Translations under genes and position numbers: made by a program | Notes under the pieces: model-generated | What the model saw: the letters and a program-made list of their open reading frames with translations, nothing else | Databases searched by the model: none | What the model was told of the DNA's origin: nothing | NCBI GenBank assembly: GCA_944384995.1 | Contig: CALWVN010000008.1 | Location: 20,460 to 84,459 of the forward strand | Source of the DNA: an uncultured Clostridia bacterium | GTDB taxonomy: Bacteria > Bacillota > Clostridia > Oscillospirales > Acutalibacteraceae | Length of the DNA stretch: 64,000 nucleotides | Direction: 5' to 3' | In this document: positions 28,659-37,039 of the stretch, piece after piece | Layout: each line of letters begins with the position of its first letter | Numbering within the stretch: the stretch's first letter is position 1

Positions 28659-29322
28659 TGCCCCACACCACCTTTAGATACTTTGGGTCTTTGGGATTGA
28701 TCTCGATTTTTTCACGGATGCGGCGAATATGCACGGTCACGGTCTTTTCAGTGGAAAAGGCGGGCTCGTTCCAAACCGCCTCATAGATCTGGTTCGTGGA
28801 AAGCACTCTGCCCATATTTTTCATCAAAAATTCCAGAATCCCGTATTCCGTGGCGGTCAGGCGCACGGGCTCGCCGTCGAGCGTGACCTCCTTGGAGTCG
28901 GGATCGAGCGTAAGCCCGCCTGTGGTCAGCACGTTCTCACGTGTTTCAAGGCTCCCGAACGTCGCATAGCGGCGGATCTGGGATTTGACGCGCGCCATGA
29001 GCTCCAGCGGGTTGAACGGCTTTGTAACGTAGTCGTCCGCGCCGAATGAAAGCCCGGTGATCTTGTCGGTGTCCTCGCTTTTTGCGGAGAGCAGGATGAT
29101 GGGCACGTTGTGGCGTTCGCGCAGTTTGAGCGTGGCGTTTAAGCCGTCGAGCCCCGGCATCATGATATCGAGAATGATGCAGTGCAGCTCGTGGCTCGCG
29201 GCAGCCGCGAGCGCCTCCTTACCGTTGGCCGCCTTGATGACCTCGTACCCTTCCAGGTGCAGATAGATCTCCAGAGAATCCAAAATTGCCTTATCGTCGT
29301 CACAAACCAAAACCGTGTACAT
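28633..29322 (-). CDS. OmpR-family response regulator
   Basis: 229 residues. Receiver domain with acidic pocket DDD (8-10), phospho-acceptor in IILDIMMPGLDG and LLSAKSED; then the winged-helix DNA-binding domain ending STEKTVTVHIRRIREKIEINPKDPKYLKVVWGIGYKIEKY. First gene of an RR-HK-small membrane protein operon. Signal and targets are unknown. Confidence 0.92.
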   Translation of the reverse strand: MYTVLVCDDDKAILDSLEIYLHLEGYEVIKAANGKEALAAAASHELHCIILDIMMPGLDGLNATLKLRERHNVPIILLSAKSEDTDKITGLSFGADDYVTKPFNPLELMARVKSQIRRYATFGSLETRENVLTTGGLTLDPDSKEVTLDGEPVRLTATEYGILEFLMKNMGRVLSTNQIYEAVWNEPAFSTEKTVTVHIRRIREKIEINPKDPKYLKVVWGIGYKIEKY

Positions 29323-29407
29323 GCTGTTTCCCTCTTTGCTTTCAAATTACCTTTGTATCATACCAAATTTGCCGGCAAAGTGAAAGCCTTTCTCACCCGT
29401 TTTCTGT

Positions 29408-29435
29408 ATTGTAGCAGGATATTCTAACAAAACAA
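29408..29435 (-). promoter_or_regulatory. Promoter of the RR-HK operon
   Basis: On the minus strand TTGTTT (29435-29430), 16 bases, TACAAT (29413-29408). A second candidate nearer the gene is an extended -10, TGGTATGAT, near 29355. Either could serve. Confidence 0.5.
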
Positions 29436-29490
29436 GCCGCAGAATGGTTACAATTTTATTACGGGAAAGCGAATGCAGTGTAAAAAGGCC

Positions 29491-29520
29491 GAAAAAACCG
29501 CCCCGAAAAATCGGGGCGGT
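29491..29520 (-). terminator. Terminator after the dockerin hydrolase gene
   Basis: A 10-bp stem (ACCGCCCCGA / TCGGGGCGGT) with a four-base loop and a run of six T on the minus strand, about 20 bases after the stop at 29541. Confidence 0.88.
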
Positions 29521-29540
29521 CATGGAACCATCCTGTTTTG

Positions 29541-31493
29541 CTATGCGGCGGGCTGCGTACAGCCGGCGGCTTCGGAGCAGACTTCGTCAGCGGGTTCGGT
29601 TCTATTGGCTTCGCCGGACGCCTGCGTGGTCTGCGGTTCGGACGTCTGCGCCGCATTGGCTTGCGCGGCGCGGGCGGTATTGCCGAACGGCAGCAAACTG
29701 CCGATATCTAAGCCGCCGATCATATCCCGCAGCCCGTTCGCGGCGTTTTCCAGGGCGTCCTGCACCTGCGAGCCAGCGCCGCTGTCTGTGCTCGTGTCTG
29801 CGCCGTTTGCGTTCAGAAGATCGTCAATGGCGGACAGGGTGGTTTGTGTCTGCGGCTTCGCACCTGCATAGTTGTTCAGGATCGTTTGCGCGTCCGCATG
29901 CTGCACGATGTTGTTCCCGTCCATATCCGCCGCCTCCAGGGCTACGGCGGAAAGCGTGGTGAACGAACGGACATGCCGCAGTACCAGCCGCGCGTCCACC
30001 AGATTGACCACGCCGTCAAAGTTCACATCGCCTTGCAGCATAGCTTGGGGAACAAGAACGCCGGTTTCGGCATTATACCGCATGAACTGCGGGTAGGCGG
30101 GGTCGGAGTGAATGTTGATCTGCGTATCGGTTGTCATCAGCCAAAGATAAAAATCACATTGGTTCTGCATATCGGAAAATTCCACATGCTTCATATCTTT
30201 GATGAACCAGGTCTCGTCCGGCAGCAGGCAGGTGGAAGCGTCAATGACGCGGTCGGGTGAAACGTAGGGCCCCGAAACGCTTTCCGGAAGCGTTTCGCCG
30301 ATATTTGCGCAAGTGGCAAAGCCACTCGTGTGCATTGTTTCGATCACCTGGTCGCCGGTCATTTCAGACGCGGTGGAGACGGGCGGCATTTGATAGTTGT
30401 AGTTTGAGACGATCGCTACATTCACGCCTGCGGCTTTGGCAGCTTTCAGCGTATTGCCGACATTTGCCTGTACGGTGTGATATGCATCGATCTTTGCCTC
30501 CAGCACCGCTTTTTCTTCGTCGGTGGAATCCATGCGGGCGAACATAAAGGCCTTGCAGGCTTCATAATCCGCTGCGGGCACGAACGACCATATCCCCGGA
30601 TTATAACCGAAGGCGGGGATCAGGCATTCCGTGAAAATGCGGTCGCCGCAGGCGGCGTACAGATCGTCTACCAGAGCGATCAGATCCCGCACGATCCCCG
30701 TCGAACCGAAAATACGTGTGAGCACATCCGAGCCGATGACCTGCTCCAAGAGCAGATACAGCCCGTCCGCATCGATCTCCAGCTCCCCGCGGAACAGTCT
30801 GCCGACATATTCCAGCCCTGTGAACGCGCCGGAGATCATGGTGATATTGGAAATGTCACTCGTGCCGTATTTCCAAAGGTAAGCCGAGACCATCCCGGTC
30901 CCCATGCTGATCCCTGCGATAGAGACCTTGTCGGAACCGGTTTTTTCTTTGATGTGCTGCACCCACTCGTTGAGCTCATCCGCCACGTCCATGGGATCGC
31001 GCCGCCAGTCCAGCCCGTAGACAAAGGTGTTTTCCGCACCGACCGCCTGCATGGCGGCAAGCGCCAGCCCGTTGGTGATGGTACCGTCCGGATAATCGGC
31101 TGCCGATTCGGGATACTGATATAAAAGCCCCACATCGCTGTGGCGAACGGTACCGTCGGGATTGCAGGCAATGGGGTCGAACAGCTCGTTTACCACGGGC
31201 AGAACCGCGTCGCAAAGCGCGTCGTAATCCGCCTGTGTCCGATCGCTTGCCAGCAGCCGGAGCAGCGCGGGCGCGGCGCCTGCGACGGTGTTGATAATGC
31301 TCTGTGTCTCAGGCGGGAATGCGGATTCCCCCGTCTGCAGGTCCCCCAACGGATACTCCGCAAACCCCGTGACGATCAAAACCGGCGTTTCTCCCTGCTT
31401 ATCCGAAGCGGCAAGCGCCGGGACAAACAGCAGCAGGGCAAGCAACACCGAAAGCAAAAGGCTCAGCGATTTTCGAAAAACACCCTTTTTCAT
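29541..31493 (-). CDS. Secreted alpha/beta-hydrolase with dockerin-like domain
   Basis: 650 residues with a classic signal peptide (basic start, hydrophobic core, cleavage near VPALA-AS at about 29). The central part is an alpha/beta-hydrolase: nucleophile elbow in VSIAGISMGTGMVSA (GxSxG, Ser near 195), lipase or esterase-like. At about 485-545 lie two EF-hand-like calcium loops, GDVNFDGVVNLVDARLVLRHV and ADMDGNNIVQHADAQTILN, the two halves of a type I dockerin. A Ser/Thr/Gln/Ala-rich tail (to 650) has no membrane anchor. Probably an exported enzyme able to bind a cohesin partner; the substrate is unknown. Confidence 0.85.
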   Translation of the reverse strand: MKKGVFRKSLSLLLSVLLALLLFVPALAASDKQGETPVLIVTGFAEYPLGDLQTGESAFPPETQSIINTVAGAAPALLRLLASDRTQADYDALCDAVLPVVNELFDPIACNPDGTVRHSDVGLLYQYPESAADYPDGTITNGLALAAMQAVGAENTFVYGLDWRRDPMDVADELNEWVQHIKEKTGSDKVSIAGISMGTGMVSAYLWKYGTSDISNITMISGAFTGLEYVGRLFRGELEIDADGLYLLLEQVIGSDVLTRIFGSTGIVRDLIALVDDLYAACGDRIFTECLIPAFGYNPGIWSFVPAADYEACKAFMFARMDSTDEEKAVLEAKIDAYHTVQANVGNTLKAAKAAGVNVAIVSNYNYQMPPVSTASEMTGDQVIETMHTSGFATCANIGETLPESVSGPYVSPDRVIDASTCLLPDETWFIKDMKHVEFSDMQNQCDFYLWLMTTDTQINIHSDPAYPQFMRYNAETGVLVPQAMLQGDVNFDGVVNLVDARLVLRHVRSFTTLSAVALEAADMDGNNIVQHADAQTILNNYAGAKPQTQTTLSAIDDLLNANGADTSTDSGAGSQVQDALENAANGLRDMIGGLDIGSLLPFGNTARAAQANAAQTSEPQTTQASGEANRTEPADEVCSEAAGCTQPAA

Positions 31494-31538
31494 TTCAAAT
31501 TCCTCCCTCGTAAAACCGTTTGGGATATATACAAGTAC

Positions 31539-31567
31539 ATTCTACTATATTTCACAAAAAAATGCAA
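31539..31567 (-). promoter_or_regulatory. Promoter of the dockerin hydrolase gene
   Basis: On the minus strand TTGCAT (31567-31562), 17 bases, TAGAAT (31544-31539), about 45 bases upstream of the start codon; a GGGAGG site precedes the ATG. Confidence 0.6.
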
Positions 31568-31592
31568 ACCGTTGCTGCCGATTTTGCAAAAA

Positions 31593-32528
31593 TCATGCTT
31601 TTGCCTGTGCGAAAACGCTTTCTACCGTTTTAAGGCACCCCGGCGGGGAATAGACCCAGCGGTCGAGGTGCTGTGTATCGGGATAGGAAATGTGCTGCGG
31701 GGCTTCCGGCGCGGGGAAGTGATCGACTAAGATCAGCTTGATCTTCATGCGGTCGGGAGAAATGCTTTTGATGTATACGCTCGCGCCCTCGCCTGCCTGC
31801 ACGCCCGGCGTCAGTTCCGCAAGCCCTGCAAGGTTGGGCGTAAGCTCCACAAAAATACCGTAGCTTTCCACCGAGCGTACAATGCCTGGCACGGTCTCGC
31901 CCACCGAAAAGCGATCGGCGTTTTCCTGCCACGTCCCCAAAAGCTCCTTGTGCGAAAGGGTGATGCGCCCCATCTCGTCACGCCCGCGCACCACGGCGCG
32001 AATGCGCTGTCCTACGGTGAAGCGCACGCGCGGGTGCGGGATGCGCGAAACGGAAATGCCGTCGATGGGCAGCAGAGCCGTCAGCCCCGCACCGATGTCG
32101 CAGAATGTGCCGAACGCCTCGTTGCGTGTGACGACGGCATCGATCACATCCCCTACAGAAAGACAGGCGACGTATTCACGCCGGCATGCCTCCTGTACGG
32201 CGCGGCGGCTGAGCACAGCGGTGCGCGCGCCGTTTTCATCGTCGTAAAAAGAGGTAATGCGAAAGCAGACAGGTTTGTTGACGCGGGAGATCACCGCGAT
32301 GTCGCGCACCGTGCCCTCCGCGATCCCCAGCGCACATTCCGCGTGCGGCATAAAGCCTTTGATTTCGCCGAGATCGACATGCAGATTGTGCGCGCGGTCG
32401 CACAGCACAGCGCGCGCTTCCAAGACGGCGTCCTCGTAAAACGCCTCCCGCAGCCGCGGAAAACTCGCGATCCGCTTTTGGTTTTCCTCTGTCTCAAATA
32501 AAACGCCCTCCGGCAGAAATTTTTCCAT
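31593..32528 (-). CDS. S1-domain RNA-binding protein
   Basis: 311 residues from ATG 32528, chosen because AGGTGAAC sits 6-8 bases upstream; GTG 32537 adds only MNS. It holds at least two clear S1 folds: VGDVIDAVVTRNEAFGTFCDIGAGLTALLPIDG and VGETVPGIVRSVESYGIFVELTPNLAGLAEL, and a weaker N-terminal one (about 40-120). This is much shorter than E. coli S1 and resembles the S1-like proteins of Firmicutes, which bind mRNA or the ribosome. The exact role is unknown. Confidence 0.85.
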   Translation of the reverse strand: MEKFLPEGVLFETEENQKRIASFPRLREAFYEDAVLEARAVLCDRAHNLHVDLGEIKGFMPHAECALGIAEGTVRDIAVISRVNKPVCFRITSFYDDENGARTAVLSRRAVQEACRREYVACLSVGDVIDAVVTRNEAFGTFCDIGAGLTALLPIDGISVSRIPHPRVRFTVGQRIRAVVRGRDEMGRITLSHKELLGTWQENADRFSVGETVPGIVRSVESYGIFVELTPNLAGLAELTPGVQAGEGASVYIKSISPDRMKIKLILVDHFPAPEAPQHISYPDTQHLDRWVYSPPGCLKTVESVFAQAKA

Positions 32529-32610
32529 GCTGTTCACCTATTTTCTGTTTTCCGTCGTTTTATCCAATATATATGCGTGCGCGCGGTAAAATAGAAACAT
32601 CCCGCGCTGC

Positions 32611-32639
32611 TTGCTTTTTCATGGGGAACATGCTAAAAT
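32611..32639 (+). promoter_or_regulatory. Promoter of the gene at 32734
   Basis: TTGCTT (32611-32616), 17 bases, TAAAAT (32634-32639), giving a leader of about 90 bases. Confidence 0.6.
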
Positions 32640-32733
32640 GATCGCGTGGCTATACGCGCATAAAACGCCCGCACCGCGCAGTGAACTCTGCCGCAAGGGG
32701 CGATGATTTTTAGGACAGGAAGGCGGAACGCAG

Positions 32734-34038
32734 GTGCTTTTCACACAGGAGGCCGCGCCGAGCGGCAAAAACAAGACCTCGGCAAAAAAGAATGTGATCA
32801 CGATCATAGTTGCCGTTTTGGCGGTCGCTGCCGTGCTCGCTGCCGTTTGGCTGTACCGCAACCCGCCGCAGGAGGACGATGCATCAGCGCTGGGCAATCC
32901 GGAGCAGCTCGAAACGGTAGAGCTTGCACGCACCATTACGTCGATCCCCTACATGTCCACCGATTTTGACAACGTCTTTTACACGGCGGATGCGGCGGGC
33001 AATGTGCTCTTTTATGAATTCAACGGAACGGATTTTGTCGAGCTTGCCGAGACCGGCACCATGGAGCTTTCCGTGCCGCTGAGCGGGCAGCATATCCCTG
33101 CCAATATCCACTATATTGAGCGCGACGGGCACATTTGCGGCTACGGCGTGTTCTCTACAGACGGTTCGACGGACGAGGACGTCTATATTTACAGCTTTAT
33201 GATGTTTAAGGTCACGGATCTTCCTACTGCTTATGCCGCCGACGGACGCTGCCTGCTGCTTGCGCACTCCGACCGCACGCAGGCGTATGCGCAGGAGCCC
33301 GTCTGGGAGGAGTCGTATATCGTCAACCGTGCGGACGGGAGCCTGACGCGGTTCTTGAGCGAAAACAACCGCACTGTCGGGATCTCCGGCGCCATGCGGG
33401 AGGATTTCTGCATGATCACGGACGAGGCGCTCACCGCGACGGGAGCAGCCATCCCGTTTTTCTCGAGCCGCAACCACGAGCAGAGCGCGGACGGCAACAC
33501 ACCGATCGATATTTACACCAAGAACGACAGCCGCGAGCTTTCGGTGGCGCTTGATGTAGCGGATTGTTACGTCAAGCCGCTCTCCGACAATGCCTTTGCT
33601 TTCATTCGTGAGACGGACGGCGGCTTCCGGACCGTGCGCTACGAAAACGGCGAGGAGAGTGTGATCTCCAGCTTTTATGCGACGTATGACTCTTCGTATA
33701 TCCGCAGCGGGGATTACCTGCTTGCCAAGGAGGACGGTCGTATCTACACGACTTATGATACAACGGTCATCACGCCGCAGGACTATAAAATCAATCCACT
33801 TGTGTTTGCCGTCAGCCCCGACGGGAAGTATGTTGTTATGGCGGGCACGGTTGCGAATGCGCTCGACTACCGCATTTATGTCTACAACACCGAAACAGGC
33901 GCGTCTGTAACGTACACCGAGACAAATTATGCCACGCACGGCAATATGCGTTTTATCGATGATACGACCGTTATGTTCTATGTGATCAACGTGGACGGTT
34001 ACGAAAACGTGGTGCTGGATCTGTCGGCGATCCGCTGA
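32734..34038 (+). CDS. Membrane-anchored extracytoplasmic protein of unknown function
   Basis: 434 residues from GTG 32734 (RBS GGAAGG upstream). A Lys-rich cytoplasmic tail is followed by one membrane span (VITIIVAVLAVAAVLAAVWL, about 21-41). The rest is outside the cell. It contains short repeated beta-strand units such as ADAAGNVLFYEF, VFAVSPDGKYVVMAG and DYRIYVYNTETGA, suggesting a WD-like or beta-propeller fold, which I infer from pattern only. No family assigned. It stands ahead of a HAD hydrolase gene. Confidence 0.7.
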   Translation: MLFTQEAAPSGKNKTSAKKNVITIIVAVLAVAAVLAAVWLYRNPPQEDDASALGNPEQLETVELARTITSIPYMSTDFDNVFYTADAAGNVLFYEFNGTDFVELAETGTMELSVPLSGQHIPANIHYIERDGHICGYGVFSTDGSTDEDVYIYSFMMFKVTDLPTAYAADGRCLLLAHSDRTQAYAQEPVWEESYIVNRADGSLTRFLSENNRTVGISGAMREDFCMITDEALTATGAAIPFFSSRNHEQSADGNTPIDIYTKNDSRELSVALDVADCYVKPLSDNAFAFIRETDGGFRTVRYENGEESVISSFYATYDSSYIRSGDYLLAKEDGRIYTTYDTTVITPQDYKINPLVFAVSPDGKYVVMAGTVANALDYRIYVYNTETGASVTYTETNYATHGNMRFIDDTTVMFYVINVDGYENVVLDLSAIR

Positions 34039-34146
34039 CGGCAGCGTAAGCTGCCGGGCGTCGGACCCGGTATGCCGAAAACGCGCCGGCACGGCACCTT
34101 TCCCTTTTTCGCCCTTGGCAGGCGGCAGCTTAAAGAAAGGAGCGGC

Positions 34147-34824
34147 ATGCGCCGCGAAATGGAAAACATGAAACCCCGTTACAAGGCAGTATTGTTTGAT
34201 TTTGACGGTACGCTGGCAGATACCTCGGAGGGTATCTTCAAAAGCCTGCAATATGCGTTCGAGGCAGACGGCAAGCCTTCGCCCCCGCTTTCGACGCTGC
34301 GCAAATTCATCGGCCCGCCGATCTATGACAGCTTTAAAATGCTGTTCGGCTATCCGGATGATAAGATCGGCTTTATGGTCGAAAAATACCGCGAGCGCTA
34401 CCGGGAGAGAGGCTGGCGCGAGGCGCGCGTTTACGACGGCATCCCTGAACTTTTGCGCACGCTTCGCGAAAGCGGCGTGAAAACGGCGACTGCTTCCTCC
34501 AAGCCCACACCCTACATCGAGCAGATCCTGCGCGAGCAGGGGCTCATACAGTATGTAGACTATGTCGGCGGGGCGAGCTTCGACGAAAAAAGCGCCGATA
34601 AGGCAGAAATCATGCGCAATGCTATGCGGGCGCTCGGCGTTACAGGAGCCGACACGGTCATGGTCGGCGACCGGCTTTACGATATCTGCGGGGCAAAGGC
34701 GGCGGGGCTCCCCTGCATCGCCGTACTGTACGGCTTCGGCAGCCGAAAAGAATTCGAGGAATACGGCGCGGACCACATCGCCGAGACCCCGGCCGATGTG
34801 CAAAAATTGATTTTTGAGGATTGA
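34147..34824 (+). CDS. HAD-family hydrolase, phosphoglycolate phosphatase-like
   Basis: 225 residues from ATG 34147 (AAAGAAAGGAG upstream); a longer frame from 34072 crosses a GC-rich intergenic stem and is not used. Haloacid dehalogenase motifs: I VLFDFDGTLADTSEG (catalytic Asp pair), II TATASSKP, III a Lys in SADKAEIM, IV VMVGDRLYDICGAKAAG. The cap domain is helical, as in the PGP/beta-phosphoglucomutase group. A small-phosphate phosphatase of unknown substrate. Confidence 0.85.
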   Translation: MRREMENMKPRYKAVLFDFDGTLADTSEGIFKSLQYAFEADGKPSPPLSTLRKFIGPPIYDSFKMLFGYPDDKIGFMVEKYRERYRERGWREARVYDGIPELLRTLRESGVKTATASSKPTPYIEQILREQGLIQYVDYVGGASFDEKSADKAEIMRNAMRALGVTGADTVMVGDRLYDICGAKAAGLPCIAVLYGFGSRKEFEEYGADHIAETPADVQKLIFED

Positions 34825-34826
34825 CT

Positions 34827-36104
34827 ATGGCAGCACCGCTGGCGGACAGGCTCCGCCCCGAAACGATCGATGATATGGTCGGGCAGCGCCACCTCTTAGG
34901 CGAGGGGGCGCCGCTTCGCAATATCGCGCAGTCCGGTGTGCTGCCGAATATGGTCTTTTACGGCCCGCCCGGCACGGGCAAAACGACGCTCGCGCGCATC
35001 CTCGCCAAAACGACCGACCTGACACTCCGCAAACTCAACGGCACGAACGCTTCTACGGCGGACATCAAGGAGATCGTAGGCGAGATCGGCACGCTCGCCG
35101 CGCCGAACGGTGTGCTTTTGTATCTTGACGAAATTCAGTATTTCAATAAAAAACAGCAGCAGTCGCTTTTGGAATACATGGAAAGCGGCAAGATTACGCT
35201 GATCGCCTCTACCACGGAGAACCCGTATTTTTACGTTTACAACGCCGTGCTCAGCCGTTCGACCGTGTTCGAGTTCAAGGCGCTCACGGCAAAGGAGATC
35301 GAGCCCGCCGTGCGCCGCGGCTTTGCCTTTCTCGCAAACGAGCAGGGCGTGCGCATCACCGCCCCGGACGAGGTGGCGGCGCACATCGCGCAGGCCTGCG
35401 GCGGCGACGTGCGGCGTGCGCTCAATTTCACGGAACTCTCCGTCCTCGCCGCCCCGCGCGACGAAGACGGCGGCAAAACCGTTACGCTCGAAGCGGCTGC
35501 GAAGCTCACGGGCGGCAACACCTTCCGCTATGACAAGGACGGCGACGAGCACTACGACGTGATCTCCGCTTTTCAAAAGTCCATGCGCGGCTCCGACCCG
35601 GACGCGGCGCTCCATTATCTCGCAAGGCTTTTGGAGGGCGGCGACCTGCCCTCCGCCGTGCGGCGGCTGATGGTCTGCGCGTGCGAGGATGTGGGGCTTG
35701 CCTACCCACAGATCATCCCCATTGTTAAAGCGGCGTGTGACATCGCACTTTCCGTGGGGCTGCCCGAAGCGAAGATTCCGCTTGCGGATGCCGTCATTTT
35801 GGTGGCAACTTCACCGAAGTCCAATACGGGCGATATGGCGATCACCGCCGCGATGGAGGATGTGCAAAAGGGGAACTACGGGCGCATCCCGCGGTGTTTG
35901 CAGAATAAGCATTTCGACGGCGCGGACGCCGCGCGCCCGGGCCAGTTTTACAAATACCCGCACGACTTCCCGCACCGCTGGGTCGAGCAGCAGTATATGC
36001 CCGACGCGCTTTTGGGAAAGCAGTATTATTTCTACGGCGACAACCGCAACGAGCAAGCCGCCAAAGCGTATTGGGACGCGATCAAATCAGAGGACAGAGG
36101 GTAG
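34827..36104 (+). CDS. rarA: Replication-associated recombination protein A
   Basis: AAA+ ATPase of the MgsA/WRNIP1 group acting at stalled replication forks. 425 residues from ATG 34827. Walker A VFYGPPGTGKTT near residue 50, Walker B LLYLDEIQYFNK, sensor 1 ASTTENPYF, arginine finger region VLSRSTVF, and the family C-terminal domain with DPDAALHYLARLLEGGD and AYPQIIPIVKAA. Three bases from the preceding HAD gene; the stop lies next to a repeat block. Confidence 0.94.
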   Translation: MAAPLADRLRPETIDDMVGQRHLLGEGAPLRNIAQSGVLPNMVFYGPPGTGKTTLARILAKTTDLTLRKLNGTNASTADIKEIVGEIGTLAAPNGVLLYLDEIQYFNKKQQQSLLEYMESGKITLIASTTENPYFYVYNAVLSRSTVFEFKALTAKEIEPAVRRGFAFLANEQGVRITAPDEVAAHIAQACGGDVRRALNFTELSVLAAPRDEDGGKTVTLEAAAKLTGGNTFRYDKDGDEHYDVISAFQKSMRGSDPDAALHYLARLLEGGDLPSAVRRLMVCACEDVGLAYPQIIPIVKAACDIALSVGLPEAKIPLADAVILVATSPKSNTGDMAITAAMEDVQKGNYGRIPRCLQNKHFDGADAARPGQFYKYPHDFPHRWVEQQYMPDALLGKQYYFYGDNRNEQAAKAYWDAIKSEDRG

Positions 36105-36163
36105 AAGTCAGGGGTCAGATACGGCGCAGGAAAGGTGTGCAAATCCGAAAATCTGAACAACTT

Positions 36164-36239
36164 GTAGGGCGGGGTGATTCCCCTAATAGGGAAACCACCC
36201 GCCTCTAACCCCGTAGGGACAGCCCTTGCGGCTGTCCGC
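36164..36239. repeat. Two GTAGGG-headed palindromic repeats after rarA
   Basis: The unit at 36164-36203 (GTAGGGCGGGGTGATTCC..., arms GGCGGGGTG / CACCCGCC) and the unit at 36213-36239 (GTAGGGACAGCCCTTGC...) are both in plus orientation. The second is identical over 26 bases to the inverted unit at 12085-12110. The bases 36105-36163 before them include a short GTCAG-type repeat (AGAAGTCAGGGGTCAG) beginning at the rarA stop. Confidence 0.75.
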
Positions 36240-36258
36240 ATTCCATTCAACAAAAAAT

Positions 36259-36300
36259 AGAGGACGGGTCTGTGTCAGAAAAGACACAGACCCGTCCTCT
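36259..36300. terminator. Strong bidirectional terminator
   Basis: An 18-bp perfect stem (AGAGGACGGGTCTGTGTC and complement) with an AGAAAA loop, flanked by an A-run on the left and a short T-run on the right. It separates rarA from the convergent ABC transporter. Confidence 0.9.
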
Positions 36301-36316
36301 TTCTCCGTCTCCGGCT

Positions 36317-37039
36317 TTATCCTTTCAGCTCCGCGCGGCGGATCAGTGCAAAAGCGCCGAGCCCGAAAACGAGGCCGATCACAAGAAATGTGATCACGGG
36401 GAAGAAAACATTAGTCGTTCCGTCGCCCGTAAAGCCCATCGCCCGTATCCAAAAATCCGCGACCGCGCGCACGGCTTTGTCAGAGAGTACGAATCGAAAC
36501 AGTGCGATCACCAGCAGTACGCCGCCGCCGAGCCCAACGGCAAGCAAAAGCGACGCCGTTTTCCCGATCCTGTGGATCACCAAAATCGCTAAGTAGGACA
36601 GACTGCAAAACAATAGATATAAAACCGTGAGCCATAACCAATTCGCGAAAAGGCTGCTGTATCCGTACAGACTCCCGAACAAGGTGAAATATTGCTTTGC
36701 AAAATGGTGGATGGTGTTGCCGATTACAGTGTCGATCAGAGCCATGGTCCCGCAAAGCAGCACAAACATGCAGACGGTCGAAAGAAAGATGGATTTGCGG
36801 GTGTATCCGTTTTGCAGCAGTGCCTTAAAGTCTTCCTTGTAGCCCAATACCCCGATCACGCTTACAAAAACGACCGAGCTGAATTCCAAAGCATTGGAAC
36901 CGGTCTGGCTCCCGTCCGTGAAAATGAGGACGATCGCGAAAATCAACGCCGTGATCGCATACTGGATCAAATAAAAGACGCCCATAGCCTTGATTTTTGT
37001 TGCGTATTCGTATAGAACCGCCGCTTTTAATTTATTCAT
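36317..37039 (-). CDS. ABC transporter permease of the YtrC/D type
   Basis: 240 residues with about six membrane spans and short loops, ending in a basic tail (ALIRRAELKG). It has no signature motif beyond hydrophobicity, but it lies in an operon GntR-ATPase-permease and overlaps the ATPase gene by 8 bases. I infer the membrane part of an ABC-2 type exporter; the substrate is unknown. Confidence 0.75.
   Translation of the reverse strand: MNKLKAAVLYEYATKIKAMGVFYLIQYAITALIFAIVLIFTDGSQTGSNALEFSSVVFVSVIGVLGYKEDFKALLQNGYTRKSIFLSTVCMFVLLCGTMALIDTVIGNTIHHFAKQYFTLFGSLYGYSSLFANWLWLTVLYLLFCSLSYLAILVIHRIGKTASLLLAVGLGGGVLLVIALFRFVLSDKAVRAVADFWIRAMGFTGDGTTNVFFPVITFLVIGLVFGLGAFALIRRAELKG

Noticed and set aside
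32884-34803. 639-residue minus frame
   Set aside because: Antisense shadow of the membrane-anchored gene and the HAD gene; no family pattern or ribosome site.
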